Shown: positions 28,452 to 38,581 of the stretch, one piece after another
Numbering within the stretch: position 1 is the first letter of the stretch
Layout: each line of letters opens with the position of its first letter
From: Catenovulum sediminis
GTDB taxonomy: Bacteria > Pseudomonadota > Gammaproteobacteria > Enterobacterales > Alteromonadaceae
Direction of reading: 5' to 3'
Assembly: GCF_007289895.1 (NCBI RefSeq)
Contig: NZ_CP041660.1
Location: 1,116,001-1,180,000 of the forward strand
Length of the DNA: 64,000 nt
Made by a program: the position numbers and the translations under genes
The notes under the pieces: generated by a model
What the model saw: the letters and a program-made list of their open reading frames with translations, nothing else
Database searches by the model: none
Told to the model about the DNA's origin: nothing

Positions 28452-30296
28452 ATGATTAATAGAATGAAAATTAAGCTTATTTTAAGCCTCAGTATGGTTT
28501 TATTGTTCACGGCTTGTGAAAGCACACCGCCACAAACGCAAGCGCCGACACAACCGGTCGACATAAGCCCTGTTCCTGACAATAAAATTAGCGCAGAACA
28601 ATACTTATCGAGAGCTGCAAATGCAACTGATGAATATCAAGCTACGCTTTGGTATGTGCGTGCAGCAGATGCATATATACAGGAAAATAAACCGGCTCAA
28701 GCGCTCACCTTAATGAGTGAGTTAAAAACACAGTATATGAGCGAGTTTGTACGTCATCAGTACAATTTATTTCAGTCTGAAGCGCTTATCGAATTTAAAA
28801 AGTACGCACAAGCCTATCCTTTTGTAGAGAATATTAAAACACTGCAAGGCTTTGAACAGCGCTTGTTACAAGCAAAAAGCATTAGCGCAGAACATACACA
28901 TCATTTTTTAGCCGCAGCCCGCGCTAAAATTGCATTAAAAGATTATGTAGCAGAACCCGCTGAAAAAGAAACACTGAGTAATCAAATTTGGCAAAACTTA
29001 GTCCAATTAGAGTTAACGGCCTTATCCCACTTTCAAGATCCAAACGAAGTCGAGTTAAGTGGCTGGTTAGCCTTATTAAATGTTACGCGAACCTATGCCG
29101 ACAGCCCAGCGAACATGCTGTTGAACATCCGCCATTGGCAAGCAAAATACCCACAACACCCAGCCGCACAACAACTCCCTCCGGCTTTGCAAGCAGCGTT
29201 AAAAGCAGAACCATTTAAACCGGCTAATATTGCGGTAGTTTTGCCCCTCAGCGGCAAGTTTCAACGACAAGGTCAGGCGATTCAACAAGGCATTATTGCA
29301 GCACGTTTTGAAAATGCTTTAAGTCACTCGCCAAATGTCACTTTTATTGACAGCCAAACTTTCACGATAGATGCACTACAAAACCAAGCATACGACTTTA
29401 TCATTGGACCATTGCTCAAACAGCACGTCGAAAACTTGTTTTTGGCTGACGTAACCATCCCAACTTTATTTCTCAATGATGTACCTGAGCAGAGCCAACT
29501 CAGCCAAAATCAATTCCACTATGCACTGTCGCCTGAAACCGAAGCAATACAAGCCGCTGAACGTATGCTGATAGAAGGTTTTGAAAATCCAATTGTACTG
29601 GCTTCCAACGACAGTTTTGGCCGACGCATGAGCGAAGCCTTTATCCAATTTTACCAAGCACAAACCGATCGCCCTGTTGCTGTAAGTTTTTATTCAAACA
29701 CCGATGAAATGGAAGAAAGTGTTGAACGCTTAATGGAAACGGCAGGGAGCAGAGAACGTATCGCCACCATTCGCTCACTATTGGGAAAACCTAAAGAATT
29801 TGAAGCTGACGCGCGCAACCGACAAGATATAGATGCGATATATGTAATTGGCGACCCGACCCAAACCCGTATCCTAAAACCATACATTGATATCAACACC
29901 GCGCCTTTTGCGCCACTGGTCCCGATATACGCCAGTTCACGCAGCTTTAGTAGTAAATTGAACAATGCCGATTTACGCGATTTAAATCACATAATATTTA
30001 GTGATATGCCATGGATTTTACCGGGTCAGGCAAACAAAACCAAACTTGCACACCAAATGCAGCTTGTCTGGAAGAATCAATCTGACGATTTATCGCGCTT
30101 TTTCGCATTTGGTTATGATGCCTACAGTTTAGTCCCGTATTTGGCGCAAATGCGGGTTTTCCCGGGTTTTATCCATCAAGGACTAACCGGTACATTAAAT
30201 TTAACCAACAACGGACAAGTTGAACGCGCATTAAAATGGGCAAAGTTCGATAACGGACGAGTGATTAATTTAGCACTAACGAAAAAAGCACAATGA
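28452..30296 (+). CDS. lpoA: Penicillin-binding protein activator LpoA
   Basis: The protein is about 614 residues from ATG 28452, which has AGGA four bases upstream; the open frame begins at 28398. The lipobox is LLFTAC, so it is an outer-membrane lipoprotein. The N-terminal helical TPR-like half (about 40-250) is followed by a periplasmic-binding-protein-like C-terminal half (IAVVLPLSGKFQRQGQAIQQG, VLASNDSFGRRMSEAF). LpoA reaches through the peptidoglycan to activate PBP1a. It leads the lpoA-yraN-diaA-dolP operon, overlapping yraN by 4 bp. Confidence 0.95.
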   Translation: MINRMKIKLILSLSMVLLFTACESTPPQTQAPTQPVDISPVPDNKISAEQYLSRAANATDEYQATLWYVRAADAYIQENKPAQALTLMSELKTQYMSEFVRHQYNLFQSEALIEFKKYAQAYPFVENIKTLQGFEQRLLQAKSISAEHTHHFLAAARAKIALKDYVAEPAEKETLSNQIWQNLVQLELTALSHFQDPNEVELSGWLALLNVTRTYADSPANMLLNIRHWQAKYPQHPAAQQLPPALQAALKAEPFKPANIAVVLPLSGKFQRQGQAIQQGIIAARFENALSHSPNVTFIDSQTFTIDALQNQAYDFIIGPLLKQHVENLFLADVTIPTLFLNDVPEQSQLSQNQFHYALSPETEAIQAAERMLIEGFENPIVLASNDSFGRRMSEAFIQFYQAQTDRPVAVSFYSNTDEMEESVERLMETAGSRERIATIRSLLGKPKEFEADARNRQDIDAIYVIGDPTQTRILKPYIDINTAPFAPLVPIYASSRSFSSKLNNADLRDLNHIIFSDMPWILPGQANKTKLAHQMQLVWKNQSDDLSRFFAFGYDAYSLVPYLAQMRVFPGFIHQGLTGTLNLTNNGQVERALKWAKFDNGRVINLALTKKAQ

Positions 30297-30643
30297 ATAA
30301 GCGAAATATAGGACAAAATTTCGAACAAGCAGCGCAAGAATACCTAGCCAGACAAGGAATAGGCTGCATTGAACGTAACTTTAATTGTAAAATGGGTGAA
30401 ATCGATCTTATCTGCAAAGACAAAGATACTTTTATTTTTGTCGAAGTCAGATACCGATCTGCTAGTCAATATGGCAACGCAGCAGCCACTATCAGTGCAA
30501 GTAAACAGAACAAAGTCCGGAAAGCGGCCATGATGTATTTGAAATTACAAGGATACAATATCCATCACACTGCGATTCGATTTGATGTGATTACCATTGA
30601 CGGTGAAATCGACACCTTAAATTGGATCAAAAACGCTTTCTAG
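30293..30643 (+). CDS. yraN: YraN family (UPF0102) endonuclease-like protein
   Basis: The protein is 116 residues. The fold is restriction-endonuclease-like (GEIDLICKD ... FVEVRYR), with the Asp and Glu of a PD-(D/E)xK-type site; the usual Lys of EVK is Arg here, as in many YraN proteins. The ATGA overlap with lpoA indicates translational coupling. The biological role is not firmly known. Confidence 0.93.
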   Translation: MNKRNIGQNFEQAAQEYLARQGIGCIERNFNCKMGEIDLICKDKDTFIFVEVRYRSASQYGNAAATISASKQNKVRKAAMMYLKLQGYNIHHTAIRFDVITIDGEIDTLNWIKNAF

Positions 30644-30676
30644 TCATTGTAAAAACAACAGAAAATTAAGAGTCAT

Positions 30677-31261
30677 ATGCAAGAACTGATAAAACAAAGC
30701 TTTACTGAGAGTATTCATACCAAAATAGCCGCGCTGGATGTTTTAGCGCCCATTGTTGAAAATGCAGCCAACATTATGCTCAACGCCTTATTGGCAGAAA
30801 AGAAAATCCTTTGTTGTGGTGATGGCCTTTCGCATTCTATCTCGGCTGTTTTAGCCAACGCGTTGAATTATAAACTCGAGCACGAGCGCCCTAGCCTACC
30901 TGCCATGTCGTTAGTTGCAGATCCTATGCTCGCGTCTTTGCTCAGTGATGAAAATCAGGCGACACAACAATTTGCGACTCAACTTAGAGCGGTCGCTCAA
31001 GCCGGTGACGTGCTGGTCATAATCAGTGCAACGCCAAACTCTGCAACTTCATTAAGAACCATTGAAGCGGCACTATCAAAAGATATGCTGGTTGTTGCGC
31101 TCACCGGCGGTGATGGTGGTGAGATAGCCGGATTGTTAGGGCCCAACGATGTCGAGATACGGGTACCATCCGACAAACCCATTCGCATCAACGAAGTCCA
31201 TCAACTGGTTGCGCACAGTATCTGTGATGCAATTGAAAAAACTTTATTTCCTGGAATGTAA
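30677..31261 (+). CDS. diaA: SIS-domain DnaA initiator-associating protein DiaA
   Basis: The protein is 194 residues, a single SIS domain. CCGDGLSHSISAVLANAL matches the phosphosugar isomerase fold (GmhA relative), and IRINEVHQLVAHSICDAIEKTLF is the typical DiaA C-terminus. DiaA tetramers bind DnaA to promote timely replication initiation. Its position between yraN and dolP is the conserved gammaproteobacterial order and separates it from GmhA. Confidence 0.93.
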   Translation: MQELIKQSFTESIHTKIAALDVLAPIVENAANIMLNALLAEKKILCCGDGLSHSISAVLANALNYKLEHERPSLPAMSLVADPMLASLLSDENQATQQFATQLRAVAQAGDVLVIISATPNSATSLRTIEAALSKDMLVVALTGGDGGEIAGLLGPNDVEIRVPSDKPIRINEVHQLVAHSICDAIEKTLFPGM

Positions 31262-31264
31262 ATT

Positions 31265-31858
31265 ATGTCTCTCATTCGAATCATAATAGCCGGTTTAATA
31301 ACCATCCAACTGAGCGGGTGTGCGGTCGCGGTTTTTGGCGGAGCAGCGGCGACAACAGCGGCCGTCGCTAGTGATAGAAGAGCGGTAGGCGTCCAAGTAC
31401 AAGATCATGAAATTGAACAAACCATTACACGCTGGATTGAAAATGATCCTGAATTATATAGATTAACACATGTCAATGTCGTCTGTTACAATCGGCACAT
31501 TCTGCTAGTCGGCCAGGTACCGAGCGAATATGTCAGAGAGAGAATTTTAGATTTAGCCAGTGAATACCCAGATTTCAGTGATATCTATAACGAGCTTAGA
31601 GTTGCAGAAAAAACCGGTGCAGGGCAACGCACCAAAGATGCATGGCTGACCACTAAAGTGAAATCAAGAATGCTGGCGGATGAAGAACTAGACGGCCATC
31701 AAGTAAAGGTATTTACCGAAAATAATGAAGTTTTTTTAATGGGCTTATTAACCCCACGAGAGAAAAAAATTGCGTTAACCATAGCCCGTAATATGGCCGG
31801 CGTCGAAAGAGTGATTGATGTGATCCAACCATACGAGAAACCAGCCGTTGTCGAATAA
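31265..31858 (+). CDS. dolP: BON-domain outer-membrane lipoprotein DolP (YraP)
   Basis: The protein is 197 residues with lipobox IQLSGC. It has two BON domains: about 45-115 (VQVQDHEIEQTITRWIENDP...LVGQVPS) and about 120-190 (TKVKSRMLADEELDGHQVKV...VFLMGLL). DolP supports outer-membrane integrity and BAM function. It is four bases after diaA and overlaps the next gene if that gene uses its upstream TTG. Confidence 0.95.
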   Translation: MSLIRIIIAGLITIQLSGCAVAVFGGAAATTAAVASDRRAVGVQVQDHEIEQTITRWIENDPELYRLTHVNVVCYNRHILLVGQVPSEYVRERILDLASEYPDFSDIYNELRVAEKTGAGQRTKDAWLTTKVKSRMLADEELDGHQVKVFTENNEVFLMGLLTPREKKIALTIARNMAGVERVIDVIQPYEKPAVVE

Positions 31859-32747
31859 TAAAAACATGATAATTGCCATTGATGGCGGTGGTTCTAAATG
31901 TTTCGCTCAGCTTTATTTGGCCGACGATACGACAAACGCTATTGGCAGTTACACCGGAGGGCCGGCAAATATAGCATCAGACTTTGATGGGGCAACATCT
32001 AATATTTTATCTTGTTGTCAGCAGTTATTAGCCGCCTGCGGCTACCCTGCGCGAGCGATTAAAAACTGTGATGTAGTCGGCGGTTTTGCGGGGGTAAACT
32101 TACCGCAAATTGCCCAGCGCCTGAAAAACTGGCCACACCCTTTTAAACAGTTTGATTTTACCACAGATTTGCATATTGCCTGTTATGCTGCGCATCAAAG
32201 CCGTTATGGAAAAGTCATTATTATTGGAACGGGAAGTTGTGGACTGGCAATCAGCGAAAAACAAGAAATTATGATAGGCGGCTATGGCTTGCAGTTAAGC
32301 GATCAAGCTTCCGGTGCCTGGTTAGGCCAACAAGCAATTAAACATACCCTACTGGTACTCGATGGATTACAAAAAGATAGCCCACTAAGTGAGGAAATGT
32401 GTCGTTTAAGCGCATCACAAAGCCCTGTTGAATTGAGTCAACACTGGTATCAAGCCAGCCCTTGTGAATTTGCTAAATTGGCTTCGACAGTGATGCAATT
32501 AGCGGTTCAAAAAGAGCCGGCTGCTACTTTTATCGTGCAGCAAGCTAGCGACTATTTAAGTACACTCATTCAACGGTTAAATCAGGAAATTGCTGGCCCT
32601 GTGTGTTTAATGGGCGGCATGGCACAATACTATATCAACCACCTGAGCACACAAAACGAGGTAAAACTCTCGACACAACATCCTGTTAGCGGTGCATTAC
32701 TGTTGTTAGCGCACCCAACACTCGCGATAAATAATCATAATATCTAA
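31848..32747 (+). CDS. BadF/BadG-type N-acetylglucosamine kinase (NagK-like)
   Basis: The protein is up to 299 residues. The phosphate-1 motif is MIIAIDGGGSKCFAQLY. A second motif (IIGTGSCGLAIS) and a glycine-rich end (LMGGMAQYY) fit the BadF/eukaryote-type GlcNAc kinase family used by Shewanella and other Alteromonadales. The first open start is TTG at 31848, overlapping dolP by 11 bp; ATG at 31866 begins exactly at the conserved MIIAIDGGG and is a good alternative. With the downstream deaminase-type SIS gene it suggests a GlcNAc or glucosamine route. nagA is not in the window. Confidence 0.85.
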   Translation: MSNNKNMIIAIDGGGSKCFAQLYLADDTTNAIGSYTGGPANIASDFDGATSNILSCCQQLLAACGYPARAIKNCDVVGGFAGVNLPQIAQRLKNWPHPFKQFDFTTDLHIACYAAHQSRYGKVIIIGTGSCGLAISEKQEIMIGGYGLQLSDQASGAWLGQQAIKHTLLVLDGLQKDSPLSEEMCRLSASQSPVELSQHWYQASPCEFAKLASTVMQLAVQKEPAATFIVQQASDYLSTLIQRLNQEIAGPVCLMGGMAQYYINHLSTQNEVKLSTQHPVSGALLLLAHPTLAINNHNI

Positions 32748-32871
32748 GATGAATACAAATCGGTATAAAAAAGCGGTTTAATCCATCTAATAACCTGATA
32801 AAGTGCACAATAAATGAAATAAAGATAATCTGTATACTGCACTGGAATTATCAAACGACCCGAGCTACAAA

Positions 32872-33870
32872 ATGACATACTCTCTGCTATCAGACGAAGC
32901 TAAAGAAGCACCCGCTAGAATCGCCGAACAGTTAGAAGAAAACGAACATACGATAGAAAAACTGGGTTCGCATTTAAAAATCATGCAACCAAGATTTATC
33001 TATATGGTCGGCCGAGGGTCTTCAGATCACGCCAGTGGTTATGCAAAATACTTATTTGAAACAGAAACCGGCGTACCTGTTGTTGGTGCCGCACCATCTG
33101 TAACCAGTATTTATGGGCAAAAGTTAAACTTAGAAAAATCACTGGTGCTCGTCGTCTCACAATCTGGTAGAAGCCCAGATGTATTGCAGCAAGCCAAAAT
33201 GGCACGTGATGCCGGCGCCTTTGTCGTGGCCATTGTGAATGATGAAAACTCGCCGTTGGCCGAAATGATTGATGTTGTACTCCCTTTGAAGGCGGGGGAA
33301 CAAAATGCAGTAGGTGCAACCAAAACTTTTTTGACAACATTGTCAGCCTTATTGCAATTAGCGGCTACCTGGTCACACAACAAAGCGCTTAAAAAACAAA
33401 TAATGCAATTGCCAGAATATTTGCAACAAGCGATTGATGCTCCGCCGTTATTATTACCAGAAGACTTTAAAGATACGCAAAACTGCGCGATCTTAGGTCG
33501 CGGTTTCGGTTTTTCGGTTGCAAAAGAAATAGCCATGAAGCTCAAAGGCTTGTGTGGTATTCACGCAGAGCCTTTTAGTACGGCTGAGTTTCTGCATGGC
33601 GCGGTTGGTTTAGTTGAACATAAAATTAAAATTTTCAATACCATAGTCCATGATGAGTCATATGCCTCCCATATGGAACAAATCGCACACTTTGAAAAAA
33701 ATAATATTGCAGTACGACATATTCAACAAAAATTAAAAGATATACCACCTCGCCTACAACCTCTGGCATTAATGCAACGCTTTTATTTAGATTTAACCCC
33801 ACTGGCAGAATCACGCGGCATAGATATCAACAATCCACCGGGTTTACAAAAAATTACGCAAACCGTCTAA
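32872..33870 (+). CDS. SIS-domain glucosamine-6-phosphate deaminase, NagB-II type
   Basis: The protein is 332 residues, two SIS domains like the isomerase half of GlmS without the glutaminase domain. YMVGRGSSDHASGYAKY and VSQSGRSPDVL are the sugar-phosphate-binding loops, with GRGFGFSVAKEIAMKLKG in the second domain. In Shewanella this family is the non-orthologous NagB-II deaminase, usually beside NagK, as here. Activity as a different ketose isomerase is possible. The gene has its own 124-bp upstream region. Confidence 0.85.
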   Translation: MTYSLLSDEAKEAPARIAEQLEENEHTIEKLGSHLKIMQPRFIYMVGRGSSDHASGYAKYLFETETGVPVVGAAPSVTSIYGQKLNLEKSLVLVVSQSGRSPDVLQQAKMARDAGAFVVAIVNDENSPLAEMIDVVLPLKAGEQNAVGATKTFLTTLSALLQLAATWSHNKALKKQIMQLPEYLQQAIDAPPLLLPEDFKDTQNCAILGRGFGFSVAKEIAMKLKGLCGIHAEPFSTAEFLHGAVGLVEHKIKIFNTIVHDESYASHMEQIAHFEKNNIAVRHIQQKLKDIPPRLQPLALMQRFYLDLTPLAESRGIDINNPPGLQKITQTV

Positions 33871-33938
33871 AGTAATTTGCAGCGCTGAACAAAACAGCCT
33901 AAATTTAATATACTTTATACATTTATTTGGTATCACCA

Positions 33939-34601
33939 GTGTTTAAAAGCCATTTATTAACGGCAATACTGACCAGTATCATAACCTGCTTTACAGTTTA
34001 TTCTCTTGCTGACCCTGTCAAACGCCTCAGTCGAAACTATACACAAGCAATAGTAGATGCCCACATTCGACTTTTATACCGTTTAGGGCATTCTGAAGCG
34101 GTAATAACAGCACTGAATGATCGATTCTATAACCCATTTACTTTGGATGAAATATTAGCAAAAGATAAACAATGGCATAACTCAGTTGAATTGCAAACTC
34201 AAATAACGCAAAACCCTATTGCGCAAGAAATGGCTCAATTGGTTGCTTCAACGCAATATAGCATTGCCGAAATTATGTTAGTCGACCTTAATGGCGCGTT
34301 AGTCGCCGCATATCCAACTACAACAGATTTTTGGCAAGGGGATGAAGACAAATTCCAACGCGCGATCACCAACAGTAAGTTTTATATCAGCCCAGCAAAG
34401 TGGGATGAGAGTACACAGGACTACTCGTTTTTTGTCGCAATGGCTATTTATCGTGGTGCAGAGAAATTAGGTGCACTCATTGCCGGCTTAAATGTAACAG
34501 AAGAGTATATGTTGAGTATGGGATTGGAAAGGTTGTTAGAGCTTAGACAACAAGAAAGCAGTACGCCAAAAGAAACCGACGCGATAGAAGAAAAGCCTTA
34601 G
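33939..34601 (+). CDS. Membrane-anchored PDC/Cache-like sensory protein of unknown role
   Basis: About 220 residues. One N-terminal hydrophobic segment is followed by a periplasmic domain resembling PDC/Cache sensors (QYSIAEIMLVDLNGALVAAYP, WDESTQDYSFFVAMAIYRGAEKLGALIAGLNV). No output domain is attached. The open frame begins with TTG at 33927; GTG at 33939 starts the signal segment directly, and neither has a clear ribosome site. The stop TAG lies inside the left terminal repeat of the MITE-like element, so the last residues may have been altered by its insertion. Confidence 0.65.
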   Translation: MFKSHLLTAILTSIITCFTVYSLADPVKRLSRNYTQAIVDAHIRLLYRLGHSEAVITALNDRFYNPFTLDEILAKDKQWHNSVELQTQITQNPIAQEMAQLVASTQYSIAEIMLVDLNGALVAAYPTTTDFWQGDEDKFQRAITNSKFYISPAKWDESTQDYSFFVAMAIYRGAEKLGALIAGLNVTEEYMLSMGLERLLELRQQESSTPKETDAIEEKP

Positions 34602-34870
34602 GGCGTGTTTATCTTTGTTTATAATTTGAGCTGAGAGAAAAAATGGTCTTAGGCAAGGCAGAAATAATGAAGTCTAGTCATCTAAATAAGTTATTTCTAA
34701 CGCTGCATAAGACCATTTTGGCCTCAGCCCGAAGGGCAATGGCTATTTTAACCCTTAACGGCATTAGAATTCGTTTATTTAGAATGACTAAACCCCACTC
34801 ATTCTGCTTTGTTAATGATTAAAATAGCCTATTGCTCAAAAATAATACAAAGATAAACACGCCCTAAGGC
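34595..34870. mobile_element. MITE-like palindromic element, 276 bp
   Basis: Perfect 24-bp terminal inverted repeats lie at 34595-34618 and 34847-34870 (outer part GCCTTAGGGCGTG). Two internal hairpins are present: AAAATGGTCTTA at 34640-34651 pairs with 34708-34719, and GCAATGGCTATTTTAA at 34736-34751 pairs with 34819-34835. No transposase ORF is inside. The element could fold as a three-way junction. If the ends are GGGCG, the flanking dinucleotide is TA on both sides. Related repeats are, from memory, widespread in Alteromonadales and Vibrionales genomes. Confidence 0.8.
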
Positions 34871-34878
34871 ACCCTCAA

Positions 34879-35364
34879 TTAGTTTTCTAACGGACGACTC
34901 AGATACACCAATTCAGAAAAACGCGATTCATCGACTTGTAGTAGATTGTCCGGTGTTTTCAGAAAACTACCCGAAGGCAAATTAAACCATTGAATAACAT
35001 ACCCTTGGGGTGAATCTGCAAACCAAAATACAATCACTGCATCAGGTAAATAGGGTTGTAAAAAATTATCGTCTTGAGCGACAACGGTTGCAGACAGCGC
35101 CTGCCATGCTTGTACTACATTTTGTGCTTGCAGCGGAATATGTTCAGCCGCCACGATTCGCCAATCACGACCCACTCGCTCAATTGAATACCCCGGAAAA
35201 TCAATGGTTAATATATGCTGATTTGCTGGAAGCACTGCTATATTTTGCTTATCACTTGCCGCTTGCTGGCCAAAGTTCATATGCAAACCGTTGAACAGAA
35301 AGATCATAATCAATGATGCAAAAATAAGTACATTGTTCCAACCCGCACGTGACAGCCTAATCAC
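34879..35364 (-). CDS. Membrane-anchored protein of unknown function (161 aa)
   Basis: I do not recognise the family. One N-terminal transmembrane segment (about 12-28) is followed by a roughly 120-residue periplasmic domain rich in beta-strand patterns (ILTIDFPGYSIERVGRDWRIVA, AVIVFWFADSPQGYVIQWF). It lies between the MITE and the rpmBG genes. The stop is eight bases from the MITE edge, and the gene appears intact. Confidence 0.65.
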   Translation of the reverse strand: MIRLSRAGWNNVLIFASLIMIFLFNGLHMNFGQQAASDKQNIAVLPANQHILTIDFPGYSIERVGRDWRIVAAEHIPLQAQNVVQAWQALSATVVAQDDNFLQPYLPDAVIVFWFADSPQGYVIQWFNLPSGSFLKTPDNLLQVDESRFSELVYLSRPLEN

Positions 35365-35444
35365 AAATAACCTCTAAAGTTTAGGACGTATTATAACGCT
35401 AAAAGCATGGATACTTTAAACTTAGCAAATTTCAGGCATAAAAA

Positions 35445-35464
35445 AACCCGGTAAACCGGGTTTT
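35445..35464 (-). terminator. Intrinsic terminator of the rpmB-rpmG operon
   Basis: AAAACCCGG and CCGGGTTTT pair around a TAAA loop, with A and T runs on both sides. It is about 25 bp after the rpmG stop on the minus strand. Confidence 0.9.
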
Positions 35465-35488
35465 CTCTGAACACATCAACAAATCAGC

Positions 35489-35644
35489 TTACTTAATTTT
35501 AGCTTCTTTGAAAACAACGTGTTTACGAACAACCGGATCAAACTTTTTAATTTCAAATTTGCCAGGCATGTTCTTTTTGTTCTTGTCGGTAGTGTAGAAA
35601 AACCCAGTACCGGCACTAGAAACCAATCGAATTTTATCGCGCAT
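35489..35644 (-). CDS. rpmG: 50S ribosomal protein L33
   Basis: The protein is 51 residues: [19 protein letters not shown], then [18 protein letters not shown] and [14 protein letters not shown]. It is the cysteine-free form of L33 without a zinc ribbon. It is 10 bp downstream of rpmB in the usual rpmB-rpmG operon. Confidence 0.97.
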   Translation of the reverse strand: MRDKIRLVSSAGTGFFYTTDKNKKNMPGKFEIKKFDPVVRKHVVFKEAKIK

Positions 35645-35654
35645 AATGGCTTCC

Positions 35655-35891
35655 TTATAGTTTGATTCCGCGTGAGCGGATATCTGCTAAAACTGCGTCA
35701 ATACCATTTTTGTCAATGATACGCATACCTTTAGTGGATACACGCAGTTTGACGAAACGGTTTTCACTCGCTACCCAAAAACGGTGCGATTGTAAGTTTG
35801 GTAAAAAACGACGTTTAGTCGCATTGTTCGCGTGTGAACGGTGGTTACCGACTACAGGCGTTTTACCAGTAACTTGGCATACTTTAGACAT
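35655..35891 (-). CDS. rpmB: 50S ribosomal protein L28
   Basis: The protein is 78 residues, the standard length. [20 protein letters not shown] and [18 protein letters not shown] are diagnostic. It is the first gene of the rpmB-rpmG operon, preceded by a 135-bp gap to radC that should contain the promoter. Confidence 0.98.
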   Translation of the reverse strand: MSKVCQVTGKTPVVGNHRSHANNATKRRFLPNLQSHRFWVASENRFVKLRVSTKGMRIIDKNGIDAVLADIRSRGIKL

Positions 35892-36026
35892 TGCTGTGTC
35901 TCCAAATACTGTGTTTAAGGCTTGCTGACCTTAAACAAAATAGTTTGCGTACCCTGATTCAAGAGGGCGCATTTTATACATGACTGAGTACATTTAGTCA
36001 ATCTATTTTATTAAAATTGCTGAAAA

Positions 36027-36701
36027 TTAAAGCAAGCCCATCTCTGCAAAAGAGACGGGTTCCGCTTCGCCAACAATAAAATGATCGAGCACACGTATAT
36101 CAACCAACGCCAAAGCCTGTGTTAAACGTTGCGTAATCTGTTTATCGGCCTGACTCGGCTCAGCAATACCAGAAGGGTGATTATGGGCAAATATAAGTGC
36201 AGCCGCTTTTTTCTGCAATGCTTTTTCAACAACTACTCTAGGGTAAACAGACGCCCCATCGATTGTTCCATAAAACAGCGTTTCAAATTCAATTACTCTA
36301 TGCTGATTGTCTAAAAATAGACAAGCAAACACTTCGTTAGAAAGATCCCGTAAACAAGCTTTTAAATAATTACGGACCGCTTCAACTGAAGTTAAGGCAT
36401 CCCCTTTTTTCATCGTTTCAGCTAAGTAACGCTTAGTCATTTCAACGCAAGCCTGTAGCTGACAATATTTGGCAGCCCCTAATCCTTTACCTAAGCTAAA
36501 TTCGTCTTGAGAAGCGCCTAATAACGCACGTAAACTACCAAACTCATTGAGCAAGTGTCTGGCTAAATCAACAGCCGATAATCCGACCACACCTGTACGC
36601 AGAAAGATAGCTAATAACTCAGCGTCGGTTAACGCATCTGCACCTAAGTTAATTAATTTTTCACGAGGTTGTTGCTCGGCAGGCCAATCTTTAATACTCA
36701 T
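36027..36701 (-). CDS. radC: RadC-family JAMM protein
   Basis: About 224 residues from ATG 36701, which has GGAA six bases upstream; the open frame extends to 36755. The N-terminal helix-hairpin-helix region ([16 protein letters not shown]) and the C-terminal JAMM metal motif [14 protein letters not shown] are both intact. RadC is widely conserved next to coaBC. Despite its name, its function in repair is unproven. It is divergent from coaBC across about 100 bp. Confidence 0.95.
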   Translation of the reverse strand: MSIKDWPAEQQPREKLINLGADALTDAELLAIFLRTGVVGLSAVDLARHLLNEFGSLRALLGASQDEFSLGKGLGAAKYCQLQACVEMTKRYLAETMKKGDALTSVEAVRNYLKACLRDLSNEVFACLFLDNQHRVIEFETLFYGTIDGASVYPRVVVEKALQKKAAALIFAHNHPSGIAEPSQADKQITQRLTQALALVDIRVLDHFIVGEAEPVSFAEMGLL

Positions 36702-36801
36702 ATCATTTCCTTTACCCTGATAAATTCCTATCCCGACTAATGCATTCTGCATCAATCAAGAGTATAGTTAATACTTACTAATTAGCAACACGCCTGAGAA
36801 C

Positions 36802-38019
36802 ATGGTGAGCATTCTTTCAAATAAAAAAATTCTATTGGGTATCAGTGGTGGGATCGCAGCATATAAGAGCGCCATTTTAGCGCGTAGGCTGGTCGAACAA
36901 GGTGCGCAAGTGCGTGTCGTTATGACACCTGCAGCGCAGCAGTTTATTACGCCGTTAACGATGCAAGCAGTCTCTGGCACCCCTGTCGCCAGTGATTTAC
37001 TTGATCCTAATGCTGAGGCCGCTATGGGGCATATTGAACTCGCTAAATGGGCTGATTTAATACTCATCGCGCCTGCCAGCGCAGATATCATCGCACGCTT
37101 AGCGCAAGGTCTGGCAAATGACCTACTGTCAACTTTATGTTTAGCCAGCAGCGCACCTGTTGTGTTGGCACCTGCAATGAATCAACAAATGTGGGCCGCA
37201 CCGGCAACGCAAAGAAACATTGAAACGGTAAAACAAGATGGCCGCTTTATTATTGGCCCAGCCAGTGGTGAACAAGCCTGTGGTGACGTGGGATTAGGCA
37301 GAATGTTGGAAGCGGAAGACATTGTCGAACAATTACCCGCATTATTTTTACCACAAGTGATGACCGGTAAAAAAGTCGTTATCACCGCCGGACCGACTCA
37401 AGAAGCGATCGATCCTGTACGATATATCAGCAACCACAGCTCAGGGAAAATGGGCTACGCATTGGCCCACGCCGCCCAGTTATTAGGCGCTCAGGTTACC
37501 CTAATCAGTGGACCTTGTGCATTAAAAACGCCGTTAGGTATTACCAAAATAGCCGTCAAAAGTGCACAGCAAATGCTGCAAGCGGCTGAACGTTATAGCC
37601 CAAATTGTGATGTATTTATTGCTTGCGCGGCCGTTGCCGACTACAAGGTCAGTCAGGTAGCAGATCAAAAAATCAAAAAACATCAACATCAGATAAGCTT
37701 GCAATTAGAGCGAAACCCAGACGTTTTAGCCACCATAGCGCAACAAATTGAAAAACCATTTTGTGTCGGTTTTGCAGCCGAAACACAAGATGTCGCAAAC
37801 TATGCGAAAGATAAAATGCAGCGCAAAAATCTGGACATGATAGTGGCGAACGATGTCTCACAACAAAACATTGGTTTTAACAGTGAAGAAAACGCAGTAA
37901 CCGTTTTTTGGCCTAACGGAGAACAAAACTTTCCGACCATGCACAAACTGCAACTTGCCATTCAACTTATACAATTAGTAGCAAAACATTATGAATACAA
38001 AAAAAGTCAGCAATCGTAA
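36802..38019 (+). CDS. coaBC: Bifunctional phosphopantothenoylcysteine decarboxylase / synthetase
   Basis: The protein is 405 residues. The CoaC half (1-190) is a flavoprotein with [11 protein letters not shown] and PAMNQQMW, plus [15 protein letters not shown], where Cys is catalytic. The CoaB half (190-400) has [24 protein letters not shown] and AAVADYKV. It performs two steps of coenzyme A synthesis from 4'-phosphopantothenate. It overlaps slmA by 29 bp. The dut gene that often follows coaBC is absent here. Confidence 0.97.
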   Translation: MVSILSNKKILLGISGGIAAYKSAILARRLVEQGAQVRVVMTPAAQQFITPLTMQAVSGTPVASDLLDPNAEAAMGHIELAKWADLILIAPASADIIARLAQGLANDLLSTLCLASSAPVVLAPAMNQQMWAAPATQRNIETVKQDGRFIIGPASGEQACGDVGLGRMLEAEDIVEQLPALFLPQVMTGKKVVITAGPTQEAIDPVRYISNHSSGKMGYALAHAAQLLGAQVTLISGPCALKTPLGITKIAVKSAQQMLQAAERYSPNCDVFIACAAVADYKVSQVADQKIKKHQHQISLQLERNPDVLATIAQQIEKPFCVGFAAETQDVANYAKDKMQRKNLDMIVANDVSQQNIGFNSEENAVTVFWPNGEQNFPTMHKLQLAIQLIQLVAKHYEYKKSQQS

Positions 38020-38581
38020 GCAGGAAATCCTGCAAGCTCTTGCTAACATGCTAGAGACAAACCCAGGTGAACGAATTACCACGGCTCGGTTGGCAGAAGC
38101 AGTAGGCGTTACTGAGGCTGCGTTATATCGACATTTTCCAAGTAAAGCACGCATGTTTGAAGGTCTGCTAGACTTTGTAGAAGATACGATTTTTAGTCGC
38201 ATCAATAAAATTATCGAAGAAGACAAACAATCACTCGTTCGTTGCACAAAAATTTCTCAATTAATTTTATTGTTTGCAGAAAAAAACCCAGGGATCTCAC
38301 GTTTATTGAGCGGGGATGCATTGATGGGTGAACAACAGCGGCTGCGCAGTCGGGTAAATACCTTGTTTGAGCGAATCGAAACGCAATATAAACAAATATT
38401 ACGTGAACGTCCGATGCGTGAAGGTAAAGAATTACCCTGTGGCGAAACCGTTATCGCCAAACTTTTAACCAGTTGGGTTGAAGGACAAATCAGGCAATTT
38501 GTCCGCAGTGATTTTAGTCATCTGCCATCACAACATTTGAGTCAACAATGGCACTTATTACAAAAGTCGATATTCGGCTAA
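37991..38581 (+). CDS. slmA: Nucleoid occlusion factor SlmA
   Basis: The protein is 196 residues, TetR-fold. The HTH is [28 protein letters not shown], close to E. coli SlmA, with matching SRINKIIEE and RMREG segments. SlmA binds chromosomal sites and blocks FtsZ assembly over the nucleoid. The start overlaps coaBC and the end overlaps the WD40 gene, so the three are translated from one mRNA. Confidence 0.95.
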   Translation: MNTKKVSNRKQEILQALANMLETNPGERITTARLAEAVGVTEAALYRHFPSKARMFEGLLDFVEDTIFSRINKIIEEDKQSLVRCTKISQLILLFAEKNPGISRLLSGDALMGEQQRLRSRVNTLFERIETQYKQILRERPMREGKELPCGETVIAKLLTSWVEGQIRQFVRSDFSHLPSQHLSQQWHLLQKSIFG

